Assembly: GCA_905182995.1 (NCBI GenBank) | Contig: CAJJDP010000151.1 | Coordinates: forward strand, 77,185 to 141,184 | From: Paramecium octaurelia | Lineage: Eukaryota > Ciliophora > Oligohymenophorea > Peniculida > Parameciidae | Reading direction: 5' to 3' | Length of the DNA stretch: 64,000 nt | Part shown: positions 11,725 to 23,942 of the stretch, piece after piece | How the letters are laid out: every line of letters begins with the position of its first letter | How positions within the stretch are numbered: the stretch's first letter is position 1 | Translations under genes and position numbers: made by a program | The notes under the pieces: model-generated | The model's input: the letters and a program-made list of their open reading frames with translations, nothing else | Told to the model about the DNA's origin: nothing | The model's database searches: none

Positions 11725-14700
11725 GATTCGCTTTATCTAGTGGAAAGCTAAGATTTAAATCAGGAGATTTGACAGCAGCAAGGGATGTCACCACTATTAC
11801 TGCACTTGATGAGCTTGGCTATTAATGTTAAGTTCTATTAAATTATAGAGTCTTAAATTAATATGATTCAGTATTGTACCCAGTCCAAGAATTAGATATA
11901 TCCAATGTATATGTTGATTATCCTTTCTGGACTCCATTTTAAATGCCTGTATCAGGGCCAAATGTCTAAGTCAATTCTTCGAAGTAGAACAGTCTTTAAT
12001 ATGGAGCTACAAACTCAGCAACATTATTAATCAAGTAAGGAGGCACAATTAATGCAGAATCAATATACTCTTAAATTCCATAAGCAAAATCATCAAAATT
12101 TGTCAAATTAATTAGTTTAGATAAGGATGACTAAAAAATAGCAATCATATTTTAAGAATCTTCAACTAAAGATATTCTAACTTACATTTGTTCTACAGAC
12201 TAATATTATGATCAAAAAGTAAATCTCTATTGCGTTAATTATGTGAAATTTTCAGTAAAAATAGAATTGAGTAATTTAAATTTCTAATGTTACGTTAAAA
12301 AAGAGATTTTCTATGTTTTTATAATTGAAAATACTTATACTGTTGGAATGTACTCAATTTCCTAAAAAGATATTTAGAGTCAATATAACTTTAAATATAA
12401 TTAATTCTCATAATCAATAACATCGATAAGTGTTGTTGCAAACAGATTATATATAATCTTGAATAATCTATAAGTGGACATTTGGAACATTGATACTAAA
12501 TCAAATTACTCTGTGACCCAGAGCTTAGTAAACTCGTTAGGATTTTATGGCAGTTGGAAAATTAGAAAAGTGGTAGGTAGTTCTAAATATCATCCTACCA
12601 TCCTCTTTATAATTAATGATGATAATATTATTATTGCAGATTATCATAAAGAACTAGCAATCGTCACTGTGTTAACTTATGGAAAATCTATTATTGATGT
12701 AGTCATTGGTGAAGATTCATTTATTTCTGTAGTTCATACAAACACCATAACTTACTTAACAGAATATGATTTTTCAAATTATTGTAATATCTTCAAAATG
12801 AAAGAGCTACCTACATACAGATACTAAATTTAAGATTCTTTGACTATGGTAAGCAGTAGCGATTCTGGATTATTATATATTGCAGCGTATGATCCAGACA
12901 ATAATAATTAATCAGTCATTTTGATATACAAGCCTTTATAGCCTTTAAGAGATTCCTTAATAAAAGTATTGACACCAAAAAAACAGAATTTCTTCATCTC
13001 TGAAACTTAACTGGCTGCTGCAGGATTTAATCATTTTATCTTCTATTTGAACGATGGAGAAAACCATAATGTGGAATGGATTGACCAAACTTATTATTAT
13101 TAAGTGGATCCAGACTATTAAACAGATCAATGGGTTAATAAATTCCGATTAAACTTAACAGTATCAAATCTAAAAAATAACCCAAGTGTGCAATTTAGTT
13201 AAGCTATTGTTTTGTATTAGACAAAATCTTAAATCAAGTTCCTCTAAACCTATGTGAACATTACAAATTAAAAGTGGACAAAAGATGAAATTACTTTAAG
13301 TATGGTAGGAACAATAATTGATTATTTAATCTAATGCTAATAATGTGGTTAAGGGAAAAATATTAATGCAATCTAACCATTAAGTTTATTTAAATAGGAA
13401 TACGGAGATGACTTAAACATAGTTGATTAGATAGAACGTGGATCAGATAATCTTAGAATATTATTAGTATCAACTTCAAATTTGCAGGCAATTAGAATAT
13501 ATAACAGCACAAATTCATTTTTTAAGTCCATAGTAATTTCCACGGCAACTGATTATAAATGTGAGAAAGTCTTAAAACATAATAACCATTTGATGGTAGC
13601 ATGTCGTAATTCAAAAAACTACTAAATAGCAACTATTTGGTGTGATAATGAATCAACATGTGGGAATATAATAAAATATACAGATTTAACAACAAGTCTC
13701 CGCTATATTTATTAGATGAGCTATTATTATTAATACTTAGTTATAGTTGATGCTTATCCAAAAGATCTGAAAAGTATGGATACTTTTATTCGTGTATTTG
13801 ATGCTTCCTTTGATGATAGTAAACACACAGCTAGTTATACTTATACACATTAGGTAAATACTGTCTAATCGTATGGTCAATATGTAGTGAAAACTTTATT
13901 ACATTATCATTCCAGTTCTACTTATACTTGTTATACATATATACTGGGTTTGATGTCTAATGGAGTGTTAAGAATCTTTAACTCTGCATTGACACATAAA
14001 GTGAGTATAAATGTCTATTAGGAAATTCTCAATGCAGGTGGAGAAATAATTTAGAATGAATTTAATGATTTTTATTTTACTGATGTTCCAACTTATACAA
14101 AACAGACTACAAACGCCCATATCATATTTACATCATAATCTTTGAATTACAAATTTAGATTGGTTTATGACACCTACAATTACAAACTTTCATCATTCAC
14201 TTATCATTATGCATTAAGTCGATATTATGATGCTTAAACATTACCTGGAATGTGGATTGATAACTATTCTCAAATTGCTATAATTCCATATAGACAAAAT
14301 GATAAAAAAATATTTTTATTTTTCGAACTTCCTGATAATTCTGTAGTCGATAAGAGGATGGTATATTCTTATGGGGGGATCTCTGAATACCATGATTTTA
14401 CTGATTCGGATAGAGTATCCTGTACAGTATAAAATAATGTAAACAATTTAATCTATTTAGGTTGCTATTTTGGGAGTCAGTTCAAAGTTTGAATCGAATA
14501 TGTTTTACATAAAACATTACAATGTAAATTTAAAACAAAAGTTGATTGTTGATAATACAGGGGGCAATCTATTGAATTAAATAGGCTCATTAGAACTGTC
14601 AAACACCATAAATTCAGAATAACTTTAGTTTAATATCAAAATAATATCATCTGAATAGAAAGAAGAAAATCCGTAGATTGGTTCAAATGAAACAGACACT

Positions 14701-14727
14701 AATCAAAATGATTATTTATACATATGA
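10432..14727 (+). CDS. Large secreted/membrane protein with signal peptide, ciliate-specific family
   Basis: ATG at 10432 opens with a signal peptide (MLVLVLLPIIYLGYT, cleavage near residue 16). Introns lie at 10664-10685 (22 nt), 10804-10828 (25 nt) and 14439-14460 (22 nt). The four exons sum to 4,227 nt, or 1,408 residues before TGA at 14725-14727. The extracellular part is a long N/S/T/Y-rich region without recognised domains. Sequence after the stop still encodes a transmembrane segment and tail in shifted frames (see 14728-15155), so the real protein probably ended with a membrane anchor. The start is chosen because it gives the signal peptide and because splicing restores the frame twice. 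Role unknown; a cell-surface or oral-groove protein is possible. Confidence 0.7.
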
Positions 14728-15155
14728 TTTCAGTAACATAACTTATTATTAATCTAAGGATTTAAATTTATCGTGAAAAATGGTAAAAAAAACCATTTTG
14801 AAAAATTTAACAAATATCACTAAATTATATTCACAATTTCTACTTTTCTCTCTTTGCAAAATTACCCATTCAAATCCTATTCTAATTAAATCATTTTTAT
14901 TATATTATAACTTATACCAAGTTAAATACCAGAAAAACATCACCATTAGCATATCCGCTATCATTAAGATATCTTTTTTTAATTTAGGTGCTGCTTTAAT
15001 GCTTTTCTTTTATCTTCTTATTATTAGCATTCATTAAATACCACTACTATAATTCTATTGATTAAGGTATTTATTTATATGAATATCATCATTCTAATGC
15101 TCACAAATATGATAATAGAGGGTGTTATTTATTTAAGACAATCTATTAATAATGA
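14728..15155 (+). pseudogene. Frame-broken 3' continuation with transmembrane segment and tail
   Basis: Downstream of the TGA at 14725 another frame reads YDFSNITYY, hits a TGA near 14774, then encodes a hydrophobic helix (NLGAALMLFFYLLI, about 14983-15024). After another one-base offset it gives a short tail with SNAHKYDNRG up to TGA at 15153. I recall a helix plus tail of this kind at the end of ciliate surface membrane proteins. No small intron explains all the breaks. Either the gene has recently decayed at its 3' end or the sequence has base errors. Confidence 0.5.
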
Positions 15156-15895
15156 AATCCTCTTCCAATTATATTCTCTCTTTTAATTCTGATAAGAATC
15201 ATAGGCAATTAATATAAATATTTTAGATAGAAATAATTTCAAAAATATTATATTATTATTATCAAATTTTATTTAGTTAATAATCTAAAATTGATATATA
15301 AAATTCTTAACGGCTATTTAATTTACCTTCATAATTGACAGAGGGTAATTGTGTTTTTTCAAAATTGTAATAAAATCTTATAGTTTTCTTATATGAAATT
15401 TAAAATTAGAGATAATATATATAAATTAATTTTGGAAAATATTAATTTTTTTTAACTTTATATATTTTATGTAAAATCGATCAAATGATCTTATTGAGCT
15501 TTAGACCTTATACCATTTGCTTATTAATATACAGAAAATCAAAACAATCAAAAAACTATTTACATCTCCTTTTCATTTCTATAAAAATGCTTAAATACTT
15601 TAATATTCTTGTATCAATCATATTTCACCTTTGTGGTAATCATCATATCAATACCTAATTATTCTAGATATCTACAATATGTTTTTTCGTCTCAATCACA
15701 TTTATAATAATCCCATTCTACTTATACTAATTTTAATTAAGATTTATGGTGATTAATACTAATCTTTAATAGGAAAGTTATAATTTAAATCAATCAAAAA
15801 ATTGGTCTAACTATTTTTCGATTAGAGTACAATATTGGCTCTCAATAAGTACAGGAGTCTCAGATCGAAAAAAGTAAATATGTAGGGTTTAATTT
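15156..15895. other. Intergenic, nothing recognised
   Basis: AT-rich spacer of 740 bp between the membrane-protein gene and the MORN gene (converging). No open frame, RNA gene or repeat was seen. Confidence 0.5.
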
Positions 15896-16747
15896 TCAAA
15901 TTTGGAATGAAACTATAAGAATGTTGAAATAGGTTACCCATCCTGTTATTGAAATCCCAGCTTCATAATTTCCTCTTCCTTAAATGCAATTGGCTCTGAA
16001 TTCCCCTACGTATCTTGTATTATCATTAAAAATTAATTCCCCTTTTCCTTGCATCTTACCTTTGCACACACTTCCTTTGTAAATGCACTTATTTGCATAA
16101 TCAAATTGCCCGTAACCTTAAATTTTACCTTCATTAAACTATCCTTTATAAATGGTTCCATTTTTCCTAATTTCAGTTCCCTCTCCAGTTAATTTATTAT
16201 TCAACCAAAATCCACACACTTATTTTTTAGAATTTACAAATCTTCCCAATCCATTGGCAATATTATTGAGAAAGTTACCAACAAAACTATATGTATATTT
16301 ATTATTTACTAATCTCCATTTGGATATATCATTCGAGCTCTTCCAGTCAATTAATTATCAACCCAAGTCCTAAAGATTGAAAATTTATATCAATACCCTT
16401 CCAACAAGTTCCCTTCCTTTGGCCAATGCTATTTTCCAACGCCTTATCGTTTGCCATTGATTACTTATCCAAAATATATGCTTTGGTCTGGCATAAGCAA
16501 ATACTGGCCTTAAATATTTTAGAATAATTCCCCGAGTTAATCATACACTTCCTAAACTTTGGGAAGAAATTCGCCCAAACCACATACATTCATCCCAATT
16601 TATAAGAATTAGTCCTAAAAATCAGACAGATCTGCTTCTGTTTATATTGTCGTATGATTATCTTAAATATTGCCCTAAAGTACATGAGTCTGGTAATTTG
16701 ATATTAAATTGCTTTATGTCCTATTCTTTGTTTGTTACACATCCCAT
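15896..16747 (-). CDS. MORN-repeat protein with MGC N-terminus
   Basis: Four exons on the minus strand: start ATG at 16747, introns 16662-16683 (22 nt), 16370-16396 (27 nt) and 16287-16309 (23 nt), TGA at 15898-15896. Exons sum to 780 nt (259 residues). Without splicing the gene looks frameshifted three times; with these introns it closes exactly. The N-terminus MGCVTNKE fits N-myristoylation at Gly2 plus palmitoylation at Cys3. The second half carries MORN-type units (YKGQFNEGKIQGYGQF, YVGEFRANCIQGRG). MORN arrays bind membranes or scaffold cortical structures in protists. Inference: membrane-linked cortical scaffold. Partner unknown. Confidence 0.8.
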
Positions 16748-17213
16748 TTTTAATCGTATTGAATAATTTAATATAAAAAACAAAACTAATGAAAAGTTTA
16801 ACTTTTTATTATTTCAAACTTAATTTACATGTATATCCTTAAAACTATGCGCATAAGTTATAATTCTCCATCATGTAATCAACCGTAACATCGATCATCT
16901 ACCTTCTATGAAAGTAGTGTGTCTTAGATATCTAATATTTATTTTTGCCCCCATAAAAATGAATGGGAGCAAAACAGTATTAATTTTGGATTGAATGGTT
17001 AGATATAAGTAATAATTATTTGATATTTAGTCTAAAATAATTCTAAAATTATAAAAATATAAATTAATACATTAATAATATTCAGGATATTTTAGAGATG
17101 GTGAATGAATAGTTCATATCTAATTTAAAAATACAGAATAAGGGATTGAAGATTAATTATTCATTTGTTTTAGTAAATAAAAATAATAATTACTGAATTA
17201 TTTATATAATTAA

Positions 17214-18489
17214 ATGAGTTTAACACGAAATGGGTCTAAAATGTCAAGACATGGAAGATTTACAAATTCTCAAATTTTGGATTTGAAGAAGACTAAAATA
17301 TTTCCTCAATCCAGTAAACATTCCGATTCGCCAACTGGAATATTTCTGAGTTCATCGAAAGCCCCAGATTACGGATAAGCCCATTTATTAAACAATGATG
17401 CTCTCAAAAACAAGATCAAAGAAAAGAGAATCCCAAAATCCATTGATACGGAGGTGTTATTGAATAAATTGGTTACAAGAGTAGAATCTAAAATTGGTTA
17501 ATCTCCCTTTAAAAAGAAGATGATGGCAATCAATCCAACGATTGAAATTCCTTCTCAACTGAAACCATATTCCCTTACTCCATAGTCTCGAACTTCAACC
17601 TTCTAAATCTAAAGTCCAACTTCGAAGCCCCGATCATCAAGCCAAAACAAAAGAATAGAAATTTATTATTTAAGTAAGTTGTAAAAAGCATTTGACAACA
17701 ATGGGTCAGATTATTTTTCTCGAATTTATCGAGAACATTTCCACCAAACCTATTAAGGATTAAATCATAGATTTTTTCCCCAAAACAACAATGATTACAA
17801 TAGATCAAATAAGCTGACTAAAAAGAGTTAATGTAAATTTAAATTTAATATTATAGAGCAAATAACACTATTCTTTGACTTGGATGAAACCTTAGTACAT
17901 TGCAATGAGAATCCATCCATGCCTTGCGACGTGATCTTGGATATAAACGTCTCAAAGAATCAGGTTGTAAAAGCTGGAATAAATATTCGCCCTTATGCCA
18001 AGGAATTGCTGAGGAACTTATCGAAAAGTTTTGAAATCATCATCTTCACAGCATCTCATAATTGCTATGCAGAGAAAGTAATAGAAATTTTATGCTGAGG
18101 TCTGTAATTTTTTGGATCCGGAGTAGAATATCATAAGTCATCGTTTGTATCGCGATAGTTGTACTTTGACAAACAACTCATTGTATACAAAGGACTTGAA
18201 AATTTTCTGTGACAACACCAATAGACCCCTGAGTTAAGTAGCTTTGATTGACAATGCTTCTTACTCTTATGCCTGGTAGTTGGATAATGGAATTCCTATC
18301 ATTCCATTTTACGACAATAAGGAGGATAAAGAATTGTTGGACTTGGAGAAGTATCTTAAGAATATGATTGGGACGATTGATGTTAGGGAGTACAATAAAA
18401 ATCATTTAAAATTGAACTTGTTCATAGACTAGAGGGGACCTTATAGGGTTTTAGAAAGTTTGTTTGGGAAGCAGCAATAGCCATAATGA
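17214..18489 (+). CDS. NLI-interacting-factor/FCP1-type (SCP) protein phosphatase
   Basis: ATG at 17214; one 22-nt intron at 18078-18099 that ends unusually in GAG; TGA at 18487-18489; 417 residues. The first about 220 residues are basic, Ser-rich and low-complexity. The catalytic HAD-fold domain begins near residue 220 with FFDLDETLVH, the DxDxT motif that forms the phospho-aspartate intermediate. TASHNCYA and NFLDPE follow, then the conserved HRLYRDSC and DNA-S-Y motifs. The intron is supported because removing it restores the exact family spacing between CYA and LDP. The family removes phosphate from Ser residues, classically of the RNA polymerase II tail. Paramecium has many paralogs, so the substrate is not predictable. 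Confidence 0.9.
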
Positions 18490-18608
18490 ACATCAATTAT
18501 CTTTTTTAATTATATTGCGAATAAATGGATCTCTGTCTATAAAAATAAATTGTCACAAATTAAAAGTGATTTTGATTTTAAAATTAAAGATTTTAAATAT
18601 TCTTTAAA

Positions 18609-19432
18609 ATGTCGTAAAAGAAAGCTTAAATTCAAGTGGAGTATGCAATTCTACTAATTTAGATAAAAAGTGCCTGAGAGTATTGTGAAGAAAACATAAA
18701 GAGATTCAAAATTAAGAGACCTCGTTGTCAAAAGAAGAGCAGAGAGATTGGGATAGAACAAAGTTAGAAGAGCTTAATTGGAGAAGAGTGCCCAAGCTTA
18801 TGAAGCAGAATACAAGGCATCAGAAAAGGGTTTAGTTGATAGCATTCGTAAGGCAAAGAGTGAAGGAGGATTTTATGTTCCAGCTGAGGCTAAGTTGATG
18901 CTTGTCATTAGAATTAGAGGGTATGAAAAATGAGGATTAATTTTAGTATCAACACATTGAACCCATAGGTGAGACAAACACTAAGACTTTTGAAATTGAG
19001 ATAATTGCATAATGCTGCATTTGTTAGAATCAATAAAGCAACCATTGAGATGATCAGAAAAGTAGAGCCATATATCACTTATGGATATCCATCAAGGACA
19101 GTCATCAAGAATTTGATTTACAAGAGAGGATATGCCAAAGTGAATGGTCAAAGAATTCCATTGACATCCAACAACATAATTGATTAATAACTTGGAAAAT
19201 TAGGTATTCACGGCATTGAAGATCTTATCCATGAAATCACAACAGTGGGACCACATTTCAAAGAAGCAAACAGATTTTTGTGGTATGAAAATGAAGCTAT
19301 CAACACAATAGGGCATTCAAATTGAGAGGACCAAGAGGAGGGTTCATAGCCAAGAGAAGATCATTCATCAACCAAGGAGATTGGGGAAACAGAGAAGATC
19401 TTATCAATGATCTAGCCAAAAGAATGATCTGA
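18609..19432 (+). CDS. RPL7: 60S ribosomal protein L7 (uL30)
   Basis: Four exons: 18609-18640, 18663-18920, 18947-19282, 19312-19432 (introns 22, 26 and 29 nt), summing to 747 nt and 248 residues, the usual size for L7. Recognisable motifs are KVPESIVKK at the start, the basic helix [31 protein letters not shown], the segment [19 protein letters not shown], and [16 protein letters not shown]. It also has the C-terminal block [10 protein letters not shown]...[10 protein letters not shown]7 is a large-subunit protein binding 25S rRNA. TAA/TAG occur as Gln codons even in this conserved gene, which is the cleanest proof of the genetic code used here. Confidence 0.97.
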
Positions 19433-19576
19433 CGATTGAGTAGATTAATATCTATACAGTATAATAAACACATTAACTTATTAAATCTTGATTGTCGGTT
19501 TCTAATTGAAATTTGTAGAACATCTAATATAAAATGAGAAAACTATAAAACAGTAATATTATAAATATACATATAA

Positions 19577-21464
19577 ATGTCTGAACATTGGACTACTAAA
19601 TAAATTGACAAATACATTATTGTCAATAAGAAATTAGGAAGTGGAGCCTTTGGAACAGTCTTTAGAGGTTTTAAGAAAAATGATGAAACCAAACAAGTAG
19701 CAGTGAAGGCAATTTCAATAGCAGTATGAATATGTGAATAGTCGTATAGAGTATCAAGGATTCTTCTAAGATGGTGGAACATATCAAAAGAGAAATTTCA
19801 ATTTTATAATCAGCTAATAATCCTCACATTGTAAAATTATATGATGTTGCTCGAACACCCCATTATTTGTATTTATTCTTGGAATATTGTCATGATGGAG
19901 ATTTAAAAAAGTATTTGTCAACTAAATATGGGAGAAGACTCAGCGAAGTATTATTGTATTTACTTTGATCAGGTTGAAGCAGTAATTTTCTTGAAGCATC
20001 TTGTTGAAGGATTCCGAACACTTTACCAACTTAAAATAATACATAGAGACATAAAGCCAGCCAACATATTATTGCATAAAGGAGTTGCTAAAATTACAGA
20101 TTTTGGTTTTGCTAGAGTTATTGATACTGGAATGAATGGTAATTCATATCTCTATTAATAATAGATCCTGCTTATTTCTCAAGAGTTGGATCTCCTTTAT
20201 ACATGGCTCCGCAAATTCTGGAAGGTTAGCCCTTTTCATCGAAATGTGATGTTTGGTCTATGGGCATTATGTTGTTCGAGATGCTCTATGGCAAACCCCC
20301 ATGGGATGGAGATAGTCAATATAATCTATTGCAAAATATAAAGAAAAATGCCTTATTGATCCCAGATGCTCCTGTTAGAAGTGATAAGATAAAGCAATTG
20401 CTAAGACAGATGTTGGTTGTGTCAGAGAAAGTAACTTAATCTTCGCTATAAATAGGATAGGTTCTCATGGGAACAAATCTTTCATCATGAGATTATTCAG
20501 ATCTAAGAAGCATAAATAAAGAATAATTTAGAGCAGTTGATGAAAGAAAAGGATGAATTATCTCGATCTGAGAGTTTGAACAAATTGTATATGGAAATGA
20601 ATTTAGTTGTCGGATATCTCGATTAACCTGAATAGGTCGTTCAAGAACCTTCTTCTCCTTAAACTGCTTAGAGTGATGATGGAAAATAGTCAATTGATGA
20701 TATTAATAATGAAAAAGTATTCCGTGTGTCATTATTAGGGATTACAAATAATCAATCAATACGACACTGAGCAAAAAAGACGCAAGGCCATGCTGAAATA
20801 CAATACGTACTTTTTATTTGAAAGAAATATTGCATTCTTTTTTAATTATGTCATCCAAAAGGTAATTAAGATGTCACATCAAGGAATTTTGAAATTGACT
20901 TAGGAACTCTATTATACGACTATATTTTGTATCTCCAAAAACTAAAATGTGCATCTCAAACGAATGTCTGATTAATTAATGTCCAAGAACCCAGAAAAAT
21001 TTGATAGAGAGACTTGGGGAAGATATTTAATCAGCCAGGAATATAAGAAGATACTGACAGTCACCAAAAATGATATCAAACATACAGAAGATTTTTATTT
21101 AGAAATTTACAAGAAGGAAAAATAAATAATTGAAAAGGAATTAGCGTAACCTGATAATAAAAGAGCTACGAAGATTAAGTAAGTCTTGGATGTTAATTTT
21201 GATTAAAACACGTACTTTTAATAATTGTACTAATAAGTAGTATAAGAAAGTTTAGAAACTATTAAAATTATGATCAAACAAACAAAAGAAACTGACTCTT
21301 CTTATAAAGATTTACTTTAGTTAGGGTGGTTTTTCGTTATCTGCTTAAATCCATATTTAGAATTTAAAGACATAAACATGGATTTTAACTAATTTTATGA
21401 AGAGATGTAGACATTAACAGAAGTCTAACTTCAAGAAAAAATAGGGAAGCGTTTAGATTTATGA
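19577..21464 (+). CDS. ULK/ATG1-type serine/threonine protein kinase
   Basis: Six exons with introns 19724-19749, 19948-19972, 20139-20164, 20431-20455 and 20717-20738 (22-26 nt); 587 residues; TGA at 21462. The N-terminal kinase domain has the glycine loop GSGAFGTV, VAVK lysine, HRDIKPANIL catalytic loop and DFGFAR. The activation segment GSPLYMAP is typical of ULK/ATG1 kinases, but the usual APE is APQ. A C-terminal helical region of about 300 residues could be the regulatory domain. ATG1/ULK kinases start autophagy; other ULK-like kinases act in cilia, so the pathway is open. It converges tail to tail with the MORN gene at 21514, only 49 bp away. Confidence 0.85.
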
Positions 21465-21513
21465 GTATATCAATGTAATATAATATATCTGTTAACTTCT
21501 AATTCAATAAAAC

Positions 21514-22947
21514 TCATGGTTATTTTTAGTTTGCTTAATTTAAGTTCTGCTTAATTGGAAGAGGATTTTGAATTGTTTAATTTAACAGTTTTGGAGGTTA
21601 TTATGGAGGTGTAAATTGAGGTATTCTTGATGAGTTTGAAGGGGTTTTGCTAATGGCAAATGGTGGCTACATCTGTGTATTTTACAATGTAGTAAAATTA
21701 ATTTTCATTTAAGGTTGTTGCTATAAAGGAAATTTGTTCTTTATGGTCTATTTAGTTTTTTAGACTACATAGTTACTCAAAGTTTGTCGTGGTATATCTT
21801 TACCTGTTATTTCACAATTTTGGTAAATTGGATCTCCAAAGCTAAATTCTCCTTGTATAGTTATATTTTAATCTTATATCACTAGAGTACCCTAACCGTG
21901 ATATTAATCATTTAGCCAGGATCCAGTGTATTTCGCTTCCTTATTATCCATAGACTTCCAAGTATATGTACCTTCTCCTTGTCTCTTTTCATTAGTGAAT
22001 CTTCCTTGATATTCATGCTATGCCCAATTCTCATCAATTGAACTCATTTCTCCAGTTCCATTTAGTAAATAATTTTCTCCATCAACTTCTGAGCATTTTG
22101 AGAAGAAACCCTTGAATAAGGAGAATTAATTTGGTGAATAAATAATTACTTTGATCCCCCAAAGAAAAATATCCTTATAAAATATTCCATAAAATAATTA
22201 ATTCTTTTAATTCCAAAAGCCAAGTCCTTCTTTTTAATTTCCATGATTGAGGAATCCATAATAATTTTACTTAATAAACTCTTATTATGAGGTATCATTG
22301 AATTTCTCACCAACTATTTGTAAAAAAAGTGGAAAATCTATGCAATTAGTGATGATCTGTTTAATTGTTTTTTATTATTCATTGTTCATAGATTTCATTA
22401 AAAAATTTTGTAGATATATCTGAAAATTGCCTCCAAAATAATAATCCTATTCATTTCTAAATCTATAGACATCAATTTTTTCCAAAAAATTCATCTACTT
22501 TTCTAACTTTAGGGTTATTAATAAATCATTGTGTTATTTTTCTTATATATTATTTTGAAACGAAAACAACAACTTAGAAATAGATTCTGAACGTCCTTAT
22601 TCTACTTCTCTTAACATTTTATCAATTTCATTAAATTTCTCACTCAAGTGCTTCAATATAGACTTCTACTCATCTGTTAAAATAAGATTATCATAAACTT
22701 TGCTACTTATTTCAGAAGAAAAATATAATAAAGGTTAAGTAGTTTATAGTACTTCTAATTGATAATTTCTAAAATCCTTCATATTTATATATTCATCCTT
22801 ATCCTTAGTTAACATTTAGTAACAATCTTCGCATATTGCCGAGATTAATCTATTCGTAATTCTTTTGACAAAATAAAAATTCTCCCTTTTTTTGCAATTC
22901 AAGCAATATGATTTAGTATTTCTATTATCCTCTTATTGCTAATTCAT
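21514..22947 (-). CDS. MORN-repeat protein with N-terminal CxxC zinc-like motif
   Basis: Single frame of 478 codons on the minus strand, ATG at 22947, TGA at 21516-21514, no intron. Near residues 14-45 two cysteine pairs (CLNCKK and CEDCY, 26 residues apart) suggest a small zinc-binding motif. The middle is helical. MORN units occupy roughly residues 230-400 (FWNQKNQLFYGIF, HEYQGRFTNEKRQGEGTY, KYTGSWLNDQYHGQGTL). The last about 70 residues are Q/P/N-rich. This is a widespread Paramecium architecture. Function is probably a scaffold at membranes or the cortex; substrate and partner are unknown. Confidence 0.85.
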
Positions 22948-23060
22948 AAATATTAAATTATTAAATAATCATAAATAATATCAAATCGACTTATTTTTAG
23001 ATAATTCAAGGACATTCAGTTTTGAAATTTGTATCCTTAGATAGTACTTCTGAATCTTAA

Positions 23061-23775
23061 TCAATTACTTCTTAATTTAAATTGACTTTTAATCTTAAAT
23101 TTTGTTTCTAATCTATGCCGAATTCTTATGAATATCCCTCTAATTGAATGAATCTGAAGATTGTTGTCTACTATATCTTCACGTTGCTGTTTAAATTTTA
23201 TAACTTTTCAATTATATGAATAGATTCTCTGATAGACTTTCCTTTAATTTAATTTCTTCACTACTGTATGTATCTACTATAAAAAACCTTCCATGAACCC
23301 CATAATAGCAAAAGAAGTTTAAATTGATTATTGAAGATAAACCCAACTTGCCATTATTGTTAGAAAACTGAATTTTCAATACTTGAACACTTATTCCCTA
23401 TTCATATGATAAATGTATGTAACCCTATAAGTTCCATCATCCAATTACTCTAAAGATTGATGTTTTTCATACATCATCTTCAAGTTATTCAACCATAAAT
23501 CTAGCAAACTTCCAACAGAATTGAAACAGCTTAAGAATTCAACAAAAGGCTTATCCCATGATTACATTATGAGCTTTAAATGTTCACAATTTATCTAATG
23601 AATTCTCAAACAGTATAAATACGTTCAAATTATAGGAACATCTTCATTAATAAGATCACGAGACATAAAAATATTGCCCAGAAGCAATTTCTGCAATTTC
23701 ATTAGGTGAGTCTTGTACAGTCATTTTAGCAACATAAGTTTATTCCATATTTCTTATTCTCTTTAATACTCTCAT
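23061..23775 (-). CDS. Uncharacterised protein, in-frame TGA or unusual intron
   Basis: Reading on the minus strand from ATG at 23775 (MRVLKRIRN) to TGA at 23061-23063. Three assumed introns of 28, 23 and 28 nt give 212 codons in a consistent frame, but a TGA remains at 23625-23627. It could be removed only by a 45-nt intron, long for this genome. The sequence around it is clearly protein-like (DLINEDVP before; CLRIHQINCEHLK and SWDKPFVEFLSCF after). No domain is recognised with confidence. Possibilities are a recent nonsense mutation, a base error, or an atypical intron. It lies 113 bp from the start of the MORN gene, in the same orientation. Confidence 0.5.
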
Positions 23776-23942
23776 GAACTATATTTTTTATTCTATGATA
23801 TTTGAGTATTTCAAAGAAACTCAATTTTAATAAAAGAATTCTTATTCTAGTAGATAAGGGTTACTGATGAGGTTGTCAAATTTCATCCTCAAAACTTAAG
23901 TTAGAAAATGAATAATATAATTAATTCACTAATACATTAAAA

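Noticed and set aside
14780..15037. ORF with a hydrophobic C-terminus as an independent small membrane protein
   Set aside because: Its helix and the following tail look like the missing end of the upstream large membrane protein; no start context of its own.
15896..16747. MORN gene as a frameshifted pseudogene
   Set aside because: Three introns of 22, 27 and 23 nt restore one exact frame of 260 codons.
17575..17808. Minus-strand ORF inside the phosphatase gene
   Set aside because: Antisense shadow of a gene with clear catalytic motifs on the plus strand.
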